Shown one piece after another: positions 23,078-31,418 of a stretch of DNA of 37,808 nucleotides (position 1 is the first letter of the stretch; each line of letters opens with the position of its first letter). Both the position numbers and the translations under genes were made by a program. The notes under the pieces were generated by a model. The model was not told the origin of the DNA, ran no database searches, and saw only the letters and a list, made by a program, of their open reading frames with translations. This DNA comes from Treponema sp. Lineage in GTDB: Bacteria > Spirochaetota > Spirochaetia > Treponematales > Treponemataceae. The DNA lies in contig JAILFZ010000133.1 in the NCBI GenBank assembly GCA_024697295.1, positions 1 through 37,808 of the forward strand. The letters run 5' to 3'.

Positions 23078-24248
23078 TGGTGCTATTTCTCAGGACGAAA
23101 TTGACGCATTGTTGTCCGGTGTAGACATGGGTGGAATTGGCGGTGCTTCCGCTGGTGCTCCCGTAAATATTAATACGACACTCCTCGCAAATTTTGCTGA
23201 AGGAATTAAGGGCGAACTTGTTTCTAAACTTAATTCTATGACAGGAAGCGAATTTGCTGCCGGAACACCAACTGCAGAAACTCTTGACCGTGATCAGCTT
23301 TTGGCAAAACTTCCAGAAATGGTAGTAGCTGTTATGGCTGACTTTTCCACCGGCCTTAAGGGAGACCACCTGTTCATTCTTTCTCCGGAATTCAGCCAGA
23401 AACTTACCGGTTTGATTAATAAAGAAGAACAGGCTGAGCTTGATGATATGGCTCTCTCTGTTATTTCTGAAGTTGTTTCTAATCATACCGGAACTGAAAT
23501 CAACGAACTTTCTAAAGACGGAAAACTTCCGGGACTTGCAACAAATCCTCCGGAAGCAGTTCACGTTCCAAAGGCAATGGTTCGTATACCGCAAAGTACA
23601 TTTGTATTGTTTACATATTCATTCACCCTTGATGATCAGAATTATGAATTGTGGGAAGCTGTTTCAGGTGATGTTGCACAGGGAATGGTAAGCGCTCTCG
23701 GCGGCGGTGCTCCTGCTGCTGCTGATACAGGCGGTACCCTTAATGCGGCTGATCTTGGAAACCTTATGGGTAACGTTCAGCCGATGATGGGTCAGATGGG
23801 CGGAATGCAGCAGCCTATGATGGGCCAGATGGGCGCCCAGATGGGTGGAATGCAGATGCAGCAGCCTATGATGGGTCAGATGGGCGGTATGCAGCAGCCA
23901 ATGATGGGTCAGGTAATGGGAATGAATGTTCCTAACGTACAGTCTATCCAGTATCCGAACCTTATGGGAGGTTCCGCAGCTCCTGAACAGGGAAACATCG
24001 GTCTTATCATGGACGTATTCATGGAAATGACCGTAGAACTTGGTCGTACCAAAAAACAGATCAAGGAAATCCTTGGTATGGGTGAAGGTACAATTATCGA
24101 GCTTGATAAGCTTGCCGGTGAACCTGTTGACATTCTGGTTAACCATAAACCTATTGCAAAGGGAGAAGTTGTAGTCATTGACGAAAACTTTGGTGTTCGT
24201 GTTACAGAAATCCTTTCTCCAATGGAAAGAGTTTCAGACTTGCACTAA
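23070..24248 (+). CDS. fliN: Flagellar switch protein FliN (FliY type)
   Basis: C-ring protein of 392 residues, far longer than E. coli FliN (about 137) and so of FliY type. The N-terminus has a FliM-like CheY-P docking motif (AISQDEIDALLSG). A CheC-like middle region follows (about 25-215), then a Met/Gln/Gly-rich repeat linker (about 238-284), then a C-terminal SpoA/FliN domain with GLIMDVFMEMTVELG and PVDILVNHKPIAKGEVVVID. The CheC phosphatase E-x2-N pattern is not clearly preserved (EVVSN), so phosphatase activity is doubtful. ATG 23070 has GAAGGAG 9 nt upstream; ATG 23061 abuts that site. It overlaps fliM by 8 nt. Confidence 0.95.
   Translation: MSDGAISQDEIDALLSGVDMGGIGGASAGAPVNINTTLLANFAEGIKGELVSKLNSMTGSEFAAGTPTAETLDRDQLLAKLPEMVVAVMADFSTGLKGDHLFILSPEFSQKLTGLINKEEQAELDDMALSVISEVVSNHTGTEINELSKDGKLPGLATNPPEAVHVPKAMVRIPQSTFVLFTYSFTLDDQNYELWEAVSGDVAQGMVSALGGGAPAAADTGGTLNAADLGNLMGNVQPMMGQMGGMQQPMMGQMGAQMGGMQMQQPMMGQMGGMQQPMMGQVMGMNVPNVQSIQYPNLMGGSAAPEQGNIGLIMDVFMEMTVELGRTKKQIKEILGMGEGTIIELDKLAGEPVDILVNHKPIAKGEVVVIDENFGVRVTEILSPMERVSDLH
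23781..23920 (+). repeat. In-frame Met/Gln/Gly repeat within fliN
   Basis: The unit PMMGQMGGMQQ recurs about four times, with one copy extended by GAQMGGMQM. The DNA copies are near-identical (ATGATGGGTCAGATGGGCGG), so the array could change copy number by slippage or recombination. It forms a flexible linker between the CheC-like and SpoA domains. Confidence 0.85.
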
Positions 24249-24258
24249 TTATTATAAA

Positions 24259-24289
24259 GGCTGTCTTTTCAGACAGCCTGGTCTTTTTT
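24259..24289 (+). terminator. Hairpin with T-tract between fliN and fliO
   Basis: GGCTGTCT (24259-24266), loop TTTC, AGACAGCC (24271-24278) form a perfect 8-bp stem. A run of six T follows at 24284-24289 after a 5-nt spacer. It lies 10 nt past the fliN stop. It has the form of an intrinsic terminator but sits inside the motility operon, so it may attenuate rather than end transcription, or protect the upstream mRNA. Confidence 0.5.
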
Positions 24290-24314
24290 ATAAAGAGGGG
24301 ACTTTATAAAAAAG
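24283..24314 (+). repeat. Perfect 13-bp inverted repeat upstream of fliO
   Basis: CTTTTTTATAAAG (24283-24295) and CTTTATAAAAAAG (24302-24314) are perfect inverted copies with loop AGGGGA. The left arm contains the T-tract of the preceding terminator-like hairpin, so the two structures could interact. The fliO start lies 24 nt downstream. Confidence 0.7.
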
Positions 24315-24338
24315 CTCAAATACTTACCGGGTGGGAAA

Positions 24339-25004
24339 ATGAAAACATTCAATTTTAAAAGGCTTTTTGTCCTTGCTTTTCTTTTAACTTTTACTTTTAA
24401 TTTACATTCGCAAAATCAAGATTCTAAACAAAACACGGCTAAACAGGAGATAACTCAAAGTTCTTCCGTAGGTTTTGATATTTCTCAGGATCCTTCAACA
24501 ATTCAACTCACAAACAATTCTAACGCCGTAGATCCCCGTACTCAGGAAACACCTTCTACTGCATGGCTATTGATCAAGATGATTTTTGCCCTTGCAGTTG
24601 TTGCAGGAATTGCATACCTGGTTATCCGCATGCTCAAAAAGAACATGAAAACTGCAAACGACAATGATCCTTTTTTACGGAAGGTCAGCAGTATTGCACT
24701 TGGTCAGGGTAAATCAGTTCAAATTGTAACAATCCAGGATAATGCTTATGTCCTTGGGGTCACTGATTCAAATATTACTCTGTTGGGAACTCTTGACGAC
24801 AAGCAGCTTATCAATGCGATGAACGTTTACAACGACAGAAACGAAAATGTAAGCAAACCCCGTTCTTTTGCCGAGGTTCTTGAAATGTTTATGGCTCCGA
24901 TACGCGGCAACAAAGCTCCTGACGTTTATGGAAATGCGGCAGAAAATGTTGCTGAGTCACTCAAAAAACAGAGTGAACGTCTCAATCAGGATAATAATCA
25001 ATAA
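24339..25004 (+). CDS. fliO: Flagellar biosynthesis protein FliO (FliZ-like)
   Basis: Small membrane protein that helps assemble the FliP export-gate ring. It has 221 residues. A signal peptide (KRLFVLAFLLTFTFNLHSQ) is followed by a Gln/Asn/Ser-rich periplasmic stretch and a membrane helix (about 75-95, AWLLIKMIFALAVVAGIAYL). The cytoplasmic domain has the FliO pattern SSIALGQGKSVQIVTIQDNAYVLGV. FliO is poorly conserved; the call rests on this pattern plus its place directly before fliP. A GGGTGGG ribosome site precedes the ATG. Two hairpins separate it from fliN. Confidence 0.88.
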   Translation: MKTFNFKRLFVLAFLLTFTFNLHSQNQDSKQNTAKQEITQSSSVGFDISQDPSTIQLTNNSNAVDPRTQETPSTAWLLIKMIFALAVVAGIAYLVIRMLKKNMKTANDNDPFLRKVSSIALGQGKSVQIVTIQDNAYVLGVTDSNITLLGTLDDKQLINAMNVYNDRNENVSKPRSFAEVLEMFMAPIRGNKAPDVYGNAAENVAESLKKQSERLNQDNNQ

Positions 25005-25013
25005 GGAAGATGT

Positions 25014-25874
25014 ATGTTTAAGAAAGGCTTTGATTTTTTTAAAAATAAATATCTTTCCAAACTGGTGATTTTTACAATTCTGGTATTTTTAAGTATCTTT
25101 CCGGTAGCATCCCAGTCGTCACAAAACCAGAATTTTCCCCAGGGCTCCGTACAGGGAACGACACAGATGAATCCGAATGTCCGCGGTCTTAATATCCCGA
25201 ACGTAGATATTTCAATTACTCAGCCGAGAAACGGTCAGCAGATGGCCTTTTCTTTACAGGTTCTTCTCCTTCTCACAGTTCTTTCTCTTGCGCCGAGTCT
25301 TTTGATTTTAATGACCTGTTTTTTGAGGTTCAGCATAGTTTTAGATTTTATAAAGCGTGCTTTGTCTTTGCAGCAGGTTCCTCCGACTTCCGTATTGAAC
25401 GGAATTGCGCTGTTTATGACACTTTTTGTGATGTGGCCGGTATTCCAGCAGATTTATTCAAATTCCTTCAAGCCGATGAGTGAAGGGACTGCCACACTCG
25501 AACAGGCATACTCACAGGCAGAAAAACCTCTTAAAATGTTTATGTATTCCCAGATGATGAATGATACGACTTACATCGACACTTTTATGACCATGGCAAA
25601 ACTGGACACTCCTAAGACTTTGGATGATGTTCCCATGTATGTTATGATTCCATCCTACATCCTGCATGAACTTACTGTTGCTTTTAAAATCGGTGTAATT
25701 CTTTATATTCCGTTCATTGTAATCGATATGGTTGTTGCAAGCATCCTCATGAGTATGGGTATGATGATGCTTCCTCCGGTACAGATTTCAATGCCGTTCA
25801 AGCTCATGCTTTTTGTACTTGTAGACGGATGGGGATTATTAACACAGCAGCTGTTTATTTCTGTAATTAAATAA
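25014..25874 (+). CDS. fliP: Flagellar export gate protein FliP
   Basis: Core pentameric subunit of the flagellar type III export gate. It has 286 residues, starting with a cleavable-looking signal peptide (LVIFTILVFLSIFPVASQ). Conserved FliP blocks follow: LLLLTVLSLAPSLLILMTCFLRF, FIKRALSLQQVPPTSVLNGIALFMTLFVMWP, then PSYILHELTVAFKIGVILYIPF and MGMMMLPPVQISMPFKLMLFVLVDGWGLL. The ATG lies 9 nt after the fliO stop with an AAGGAAG ribosome site overlapping that stop. Confidence 0.97.
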   Translation: MFKKGFDFFKNKYLSKLVIFTILVFLSIFPVASQSSQNQNFPQGSVQGTTQMNPNVRGLNIPNVDISITQPRNGQQMAFSLQVLLLLTVLSLAPSLLILMTCFLRFSIVLDFIKRALSLQQVPPTSVLNGIALFMTLFVMWPVFQQIYSNSFKPMSEGTATLEQAYSQAEKPLKMFMYSQMMNDTTYIDTFMTMAKLDTPKTLDDVPMYVMIPSYILHELTVAFKIGVILYIPFIVIDMVVASILMSMGMMMLPPVQISMPFKLMLFVLVDGWGLLTQQLFISVIK

Positions 25875-25902
25875 AATTGAATTCAAAAGCGGGAGGTAAA
25901 AA

Positions 25903-26172
25903 ATGAGTATTGGTTATCTGGTTACTTTAATGCGTGGTGCTGTTTTTCAGGTTTTTGTATTGTGCGCTCCTATTCTCGGGGCAGCCCTGATCATCGGTCT
26001 TATAGTTGCCATATTTCAGGCAACAACATCCATTCAGGAACAGACCCTTACGTTTTTACCTAAACTTCTTGTAATTCTCGGAATGCTTGCCTTGCTTTCA
26101 TCGTGGATGTTTGCAATGATGCGCGGCTATACATTCAATTTATTCAGTATAATTCCGAGTCTGGCGGATTAG
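25903..26172 (+). CDS. fliQ: Flagellar export gate protein FliQ
   Basis: Small 89-residue export-gate subunit with two membrane helices. Family pattern: APILGAALIIGLIVAIFQATTSIQEQTLTFLPKLL, seen here in full as the helix-loop-helix core (residues about 20-55). Length is exactly that of the family. It has a GGGAGG ribosome site and is followed by fliR after 8 nt. Confidence 0.97.
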   Translation: MSIGYLVTLMRGAVFQVFVLCAPILGAALIIGLIVAIFQATTSIQEQTLTFLPKLLVILGMLALLSSWMFAMMRGYTFNLFSIIPSLAD

Positions 26173-26180
26173 GATAAGCC

Positions 26181-26990
26181 ATGCTGGAGACTCTTGTGTT
26201 AAGGGCCCCGTTTTATTTACTTGTTGCGGGGCGATGCTTTGCTTTACTTTTAACGCTTCCTCTTTTTTCCATGCGGACCGTTCCACGCATTGCTAAAGTT
26301 GCCCTTGCAGGTTACATGGCTTTTTTGATTTATCCTCAGGTCGATTTTGTTTCCTATCAGCCCTACATGACGAGTGAAGGTGTGTTCAACTTGAATTATC
26401 TTCTTCTTCTTTCAGGCGAAGTTTTAATCGGAATAATTACCGGATTTTATGTAAACATCATATTTACGGCCTTCAGTACTGCAGGTCAGTTTTTTGCATT
26501 TCAGATGGGCTTCAGTGCGTCTGAAGTCTACGACTCTTTGAGTCAGGTAGAAAACCCTTTGATGGGACAGTTTTTTAACCTTATTGCATTGCTTTTATTT
26601 TTGCAGAATCACTGGGCTCAGATTTTGTTCAGTGGCGGATTGACTTCGAGCTTTACTACGATGAATTCGATGCTTTTTTTGATGGACGGGGCCCGGGAGC
26701 ATTTAATGAGTTTTATGCTTTCGTCCTTAACAAAATTATTTGCCGACGCCTTTATCATTGCACTTCCGATTATGGGAACGCTTTTTCTTATTTCTGTAAC
26801 AATGGGAATTCTGTCTAAGGCCGCTCCTCAGATGAACCTTCTTTCTGAAGGTTTCCCTATCATGATACTGCTTTCATTCTTTATAATTTCATCGCTGATT
26901 CAGGTTTTGTGCGACTTCTTTATCCGCTCTTTCGGAACCGGCTTTATAAATTTGCAGTCCCTCTTTGCGTTTTTCAGGGGAGGTCAATAA
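26181..26990 (+). CDS. fliR: Flagellar export gate protein FliR
   Basis: Export-gate subunit of 269 residues with about six membrane segments. It completes the FliPQR channel. The N-terminal segment reads FYLLVAGRCFALLLTLPLFS. A central region contains GQFFAFQMGFSASEVYDSLS, close to the FliR pattern around its conserved Gly-Phe. The C-terminal region includes IMGTLFLISVTMGILSKAAPQMN, matching the family's G-x(2)-R/K-AAPQ-x-N signature. Its stop is immediately followed, with no gap, by the flhB ATG. Confidence 0.96.
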   Translation: MLETLVLRAPFYLLVAGRCFALLLTLPLFSMRTVPRIAKVALAGYMAFLIYPQVDFVSYQPYMTSEGVFNLNYLLLLSGEVLIGIITGFYVNIIFTAFSTAGQFFAFQMGFSASEVYDSLSQVENPLMGQFFNLIALLLFLQNHWAQILFSGGLTSSFTTMNSMLFLMDGAREHLMSFMLSSLTKLFADAFIIALPIMGTLFLISVTMGILSKAAPQMNLLSEGFPIMILLSFFIISSLIQVLCDFFIRSFGTGFINLQSLFAFFRGGQ

Positions 26991-28085
26991 ATGAGTTTTG
27001 AAGAAATTGACCTTCAGTGGTTTGCAGCCGAAGATGAAGGACGCACCGAGGAACCGTCCGAGCTTAAACTCCATAAAGCGCGTGAAGAAGGTCGTGTTCC
27101 TAAAAGTCAGGAAGTAAACGGTGCTCTTGTTCTTTTTGTTTGTGTAATAGTTTTGATTATTGTTGCACCGTATTATCTTAACTGGTGCCAGGAAGTTTTG
27201 CTTTACTTTTTTACCCGCTGTACCGAGCAGGACTTTTTGCAGAGACAGTTTTTTGTAAACTTTCTTTTGAATTTTGCCCGTATGGTTCTTCCGCTTGCAG
27301 TGGCAGGTTCTGTTGCAGGTATTGCGGCAAACATTGTCCAGAACCGCGGATTTATTTTTTCTACCAAGCCGATTGAACCAAAGTTTTCAAATATTGTGCC
27401 AAAGATCGGTCAGTATTTAAAAAAGACGGTTTTTTCGTTTGAAGGCGGCTTTAACGTTGTAAAATCCCTGGTAAAGGTTTTTGCAGTTACTTTGACGGCC
27501 TACATTGTAATCCGTGCAAATCTGCCTTCAATTCTTGAATTGTTGCAGGCTTCAAGCATAAAAATGGCGGCCGGAAGGATAAGTAACTGTGCGGCACAGA
27601 TTCTTGCCTTTTGTGCGGTGATATTTCTTGCCATTTCAATTCCTGACTATTTTGTTCAGCGCCATCAGTTTATGGAAAGCATGAAAATGACAAAACAGGA
27701 AGTTAAGCAGGAATTCAAGGAACAGGAAGGGGACCCAGAAGTAAAGTCCAAGCTCGAAAGTGCCCAGCGCGAACTTTTACAGAGAAACCTTCCGCAGGCT
27801 GTTGCCGAAAGTGATGTTGTAATTACAAACCCGACTCACTTTGCTGTTGCCTTAAAATATGACACGCAAAAGGCAGACAGCCCGATGATTAATGCTAAGG
27901 GGCAGGATTTGATGGCCCAGAGAATAAAGCAGATTGCAAGAGAAAATGATGTTCCGATGGTAGAAAACATGGCTTTGGCCCGCGAGCTCTATTCAAAGAC
28001 TGAAGTTGGTGATATAATACCTGTAGAATATTATAAGGTTATCGCAACCGTATATTCACAAATCGGATATCTCAACAAAAAATAG
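26991..28085 (+). CDS. flhB: Flagellar export switch protein FlhB
   Basis: Switches export specificity from hook to filament subunits by autocleavage. It has 364 residues. The N-terminal cytoplasmic motif GRTEEPSELKLHKAREEGRVPKS is followed by four membrane segments. The cytoplasmic domain carries the self-cleaving NPTH motif at residues 280-283 (bases 27828-27839), then HFAVALKYD and VPMVENMALARELY. The start codon directly abuts the fliR stop. All parts needed for function appear intact. Confidence 0.97.
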   Translation: MSFEEIDLQWFAAEDEGRTEEPSELKLHKAREEGRVPKSQEVNGALVLFVCVIVLIIVAPYYLNWCQEVLLYFFTRCTEQDFLQRQFFVNFLLNFARMVLPLAVAGSVAGIAANIVQNRGFIFSTKPIEPKFSNIVPKIGQYLKKTVFSFEGGFNVVKSLVKVFAVTLTAYIVIRANLPSILELLQASSIKMAAGRISNCAAQILAFCAVIFLAISIPDYFVQRHQFMESMKMTKQEVKQEFKEQEGDPEVKSKLESAQRELLQRNLPQAVAESDVVITNPTHFAVALKYDTQKADSPMINAKGQDLMAQRIKQIARENDVPMVENMALARELYSKTEVGDIIPVEYYKVIATVYSQIGYLNKK

Positions 28086-28106
28086 TAAGTCAACCAGGGG
28101 TGGGGA

Positions 28107-30224
28107 GTGGCTAACGATTTTACCAGTGTTTTAAAAAAGTCTCAGAATCACGCAGTAGCGGCAATGTTTGTTCTCATTGTCCTCATGCTCATCATCCCTG
28201 TACCCGGTCAGATTCTTGACTTCCTGATGGTTTTAAATATTGCAGCATCCCTCATAATCCTGTTGGTTGTCCTTTACACCCCAAAGTCTTCCAATTTGTC
28301 TTCGTTTCCGCGAGTCATCCTTGCGACAACGATTTATGGACTTGCTCTGAACGTCTGTTCCACCAGATATATTCTGGCAAACGGACACGTCGGTTTTGAT
28401 TCATTCCAGGGAAACATGATCAAACAGTTCTCAAATATTGTTGCCGGCAGCGACATTATTATCGGTATGGTCATCTTTTTAATCCTGATTGTTATCCAGA
28501 CCCTCGTAATTACAAAGGGTGCTACGCGCGTAAGTGAAGTTGCCGCCCGTTTTGCACTCGACTCCATGAACAGCAAGATGTTTGCCGTTGACTCCGAGTT
28601 GAATTCCGGTTCAATTACTGATGAACAGGCAAGGGAAAAAAAGGCTTCAATTCAGAGGGAAAGTGATTTCTACTCTGCAATGGACGGTTCCAACAAGTTC
28701 GTAAGCGGTAACGTAAAGGCAGGAATTGTCATTACCGTTGTAAACCTCGTTGTGGGAATTATTTATGCGATGGTTAAGCACCACATGCCGTTCCAGGATG
28801 CATTCAATACTTTCCCCCGTCTTACAATCGGTGACGGTCTTTTGAGCCAGCTTCCTTCGCTTCTTCTTTCTGTTGCAACCGGTGTTCTTGTAACAGGCAG
28901 TAACTCAAACGAAGTCCTCGGAGACGAAATTAAAAAGCAATTCAATGTTTCAGGCTATGTTTATGTTATTTCGGGAATTGTACTGTGTTTAATCAGCCTC
29001 ATTTTCAGAAGTTCACCGTTCCTTATTGTTTTACTTTTGATTTTGGGAGGCGCTTTTATTTATCTTGGCTACCGTATGCTTAAAAAAGAAAAAGTTACCT
29101 TCCAGAAAGAACTTGCAAAGGAAGAAGCTAAAAAAGCTCAGTCTCAGACCGGTCAGAATCCTGAAGAAGTCAGCCCTGTCGTTCCTCTCGATCCGCTCTG
29201 TCTTGAAATCGGCGTTGCGCTGATTGATCTTGTTCAAAAAGAAAAGGGTGCAGAACTTCTTGAACGAGTCAAACGTATCCGCCGGGAAGCCGCCCTTGAT
29301 CTTGGACTTGTGGTTCCACGCATCCGAATCATAGATAACCTTACCATTGACCCGCAGGAATACTGTTTTAAAATCCGCGGAATAGAAACCGGCCGAAGCC
29401 GCCTAAAACTCGGTTATTACATGTGTATGAATACAGGCGCTGTTGTCGAAGAAATCAAGGGGGAGCCAACCCGTGACCCTGCCTTCGGAATGCCTGCAAT
29501 CTGGGTAGGGGAAGAGCAGCGTGCCGACGCAGAACGTGCGGGTTACTCTGTTGTTGACCCGCCTACAATTATTGCAACTCATATTACAGAAATAATCCGC
29601 TCTCATGCGGCAGACATTCTCGGCCGTCAGGAAGTAAGTGCAATTATCGACAAAATCAAGGAAACAAATCCTGTTGTCGTTAATGAAGTCCTTGATACGT
29701 ACAAATACACCTACGGTGAAATCGAACGGATTCTTCAGGGGCTTCTCAGGGAACAGGTTTCTATACGAAATATTGTTCAGATTCTGGAAACTCTTGCAAA
29801 CTTTGGCATGTATACGCCGCATAATCCTGAATTCCTTATCGAAAAAGTCCGCGAGTCTCTTGGATTGCAGATTTGTCTTCAGTATGTGGACCCGCAGGAT
29901 AAAAAACTCAGCGTTCTTCAGCTCAGCCAGTCATGGTCTCAGAAAATCGCCGAAAATACACAGCAGGGACAGAACGGATCTCCTTCATTCCTTGCATTTG
30001 GTCCTGTCGAAGGCCGTCAGTGGATAAGTGCAGTTTCAGGCAGTTGTGCTGCCCTTCGCGAAAGAAATATTATGCCGATCATTCTTTGTCCTGGAGAAGT
30101 GCGCCAGGTCGTAAAAAGTTCAATTGAAAGTGATGTTCCGGGCGTAGTAGTACTTTCTTATAACGAAGTAATTGCCGCAGGTAAAAACGTTCAACTTGAT
30201 ATTCTGGGGGAAATAAGTGAATAG
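28107..30224 (+). CDS. flhA: Flagellar export apparatus protein FlhA
   Basis: Large export-gate component of 705 residues. The N-terminal half has about eight membrane segments and the FHIPEP-family signature (ILLVVLYTPKSSNLSSFPRVIL; GATRVSEVAARFALDSMNSKMFAVD). A linker follows at about 330-365, then the cytoplasmic nonameric-ring domain with LCLEIGVALIDLV, LGLVVPRIRIIDN and RIGEIERILQ-like sequence. It starts with GTG at 28107, with AGGGG 6 nt upstream. The flhF GTG start overlaps its last 8 nt, so the two are translationally coupled. Confidence 0.97.
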   Translation: MANDFTSVLKKSQNHAVAAMFVLIVLMLIIPVPGQILDFLMVLNIAASLIILLVVLYTPKSSNLSSFPRVILATTIYGLALNVCSTRYILANGHVGFDSFQGNMIKQFSNIVAGSDIIIGMVIFLILIVIQTLVITKGATRVSEVAARFALDSMNSKMFAVDSELNSGSITDEQAREKKASIQRESDFYSAMDGSNKFVSGNVKAGIVITVVNLVVGIIYAMVKHHMPFQDAFNTFPRLTIGDGLLSQLPSLLLSVATGVLVTGSNSNEVLGDEIKKQFNVSGYVYVISGIVLCLISLIFRSSPFLIVLLLILGGAFIYLGYRMLKKEKVTFQKELAKEEAKKAQSQTGQNPEEVSPVVPLDPLCLEIGVALIDLVQKEKGAELLERVKRIRREAALDLGLVVPRIRIIDNLTIDPQEYCFKIRGIETGRSRLKLGYYMCMNTGAVVEEIKGEPTRDPAFGMPAIWVGEEQRADAERAGYSVVDPPTIIATHITEIIRSHAADILGRQEVSAIIDKIKETNPVVVNEVLDTYKYTYGEIERILQGLLREQVSIRNIVQILETLANFGMYTPHNPEFLIEKVRESLGLQICLQYVDPQDKKLSVLQLSQSWSQKIAENTQQGQNGSPSFLAFGPVEGRQWISAVSGSCAALRERNIMPIILCPGEVRQVVKSSIESDVPGVVVLSYNEVIAAGKNVQLDILGEISE

Positions 30225-31416
30225 TTACGATATGTCTGATCAGTCAATCAAAAAGATAACAGTCCGCTCCTATGAAGAAGGGCGCGAGATGTTGTATCAG
30301 ATGTACAGAGATAATTATACGATTGTCGACCGTAAAAATGAATTTAAGCCGGGCTTTCTGGGTCTTTTTCAGAAGTCTTATGTTGTTTTGTATTATACGG
30401 TTAAACAGAAGGTTCAGAATCCGGAAGATTTTCAGAGCGCTCAGGATAAAATTTTAAAGAACGCAGTTACTGACACAATGGCTGTAAAACAGAATGCTGC
30501 AATGCTTAATCTGATGCAGGAACTTTCCAATCAGATGGCGGAACTCAAAAGTGCTACAAAAAATGATGTTCATCCGACAATTGCAAAAATCGAATCATTG
30601 CTCGAAGAAAACGAATTTACATTCAACTTTATCAGTGAAATTTCCGGCCGTATCCGCAACGAATTTGCACTTGAAGAACTTGAAAACTTTAAGCTTGTAG
30701 AAAAACGGGTTGTTGACTGGATTGGTCAGTCAATTTCAATTGCACCGGTTATTACTCATAAACTTCCGCACGTAATTGTACTTGTAGGACCGACTGGAGT
30801 TGGAAAAACAACTACCCTGAGTAAACTTGCTGCAAACCTGATTCTGACTGCAAGAAAGGCAGGCCAGACTGAACCTGTTGTTCGCCTCATCACAACTGAC
30901 CGTACCCGCGTAGGTGCAGAAGACCAGCTCAAACGCTGGGGCGCCATGATGGAAGTTCCGGTTGATAAGGCAGAAAGTTCAGAAGATTTAAAACAGCTTT
31001 ACGACACACATAAAGATTCAACTGATTATATTCTTGTTGATACTTCCGGTTACAGCCCGAACGACTATGAAAACATCGGAAAAATGCGTTCTCTTCTGGA
31101 CTTGCCTAATGTTAACATGGACACTTACCTGACAATTTCTGCAGATAAAAAGGCTAGTGACAACCTCAAAATCATTCAGAATTACGAAGTATTCAATTTT
31201 TCTTCAGTTATTATCACTAAATGCGATGAAACTACGACTTATGGAAATGTTCTCAGCGTTTTGCACGAAAAACATAAGTCCATTTCATATATTACCGACG
31301 GTCAGAAGGTTCCGAGAAATATACGACGCGCAAGTATTGTTGAATTCTTAAAGAACCTTTCCGGCTTTACAATTGACAGAATTCACATTGAAGATACATT
31401 CCCGGAGGAAAATTAA
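30217..31416 (+). CDS. flhF: Flagellar placement GTPase FlhF
   Basis: SRP-type GTPase that sets flagellar number and position, important for polar periplasmic flagella. It has 399 residues: an N-terminal B region (KKITVRSYEEGREMLYQM), a helical N domain (120-180), and a G domain with the P-loop GPTGVGKTTTL (191-201), TTDRTRVGAEDQL (227-237) and TKCDE. The G3 motif reads DTSGYSPND (275-283) where most SRP GTPases have DTAGR, an unusual replacement. GTG 30217 with GGGGGA upstream is chosen; ATG 30232 is an alternative. flhG follows after 2 nt. Confidence 0.95.
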   Translation: MNSYDMSDQSIKKITVRSYEEGREMLYQMYRDNYTIVDRKNEFKPGFLGLFQKSYVVLYYTVKQKVQNPEDFQSAQDKILKNAVTDTMAVKQNAAMLNLMQELSNQMAELKSATKNDVHPTIAKIESLLEENEFTFNFISEISGRIRNEFALEELENFKLVEKRVVDWIGQSISIAPVITHKLPHVIVLVGPTGVGKTTTLSKLAANLILTARKAGQTEPVVRLITTDRTRVGAEDQLKRWGAMMEVPVDKAESSEDLKQLYDTHKDSTDYILVDTSGYSPNDYENIGKMRSLLDLPNVNMDTYLTISADKKASDNLKIIQNYEVFNFSSVIITKCDETTTYGNVLSVLHEKHKSISYITDGQKVPRNIRRASIVEFLKNLSGFTIDRIHIEDTFPEEN

Positions 31417-31418
31417 AA

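Noticed and set aside
23781-23920. Short repeats considered as a CRISPR array
   Set aside because: The repeats are in frame inside fliN, contiguous and without unique spacers.
23664-24146. His-rich minus-strand frame with repeats
   Set aside because: It is the antisense reading of the fliN Met/Gln/Gly repeats.
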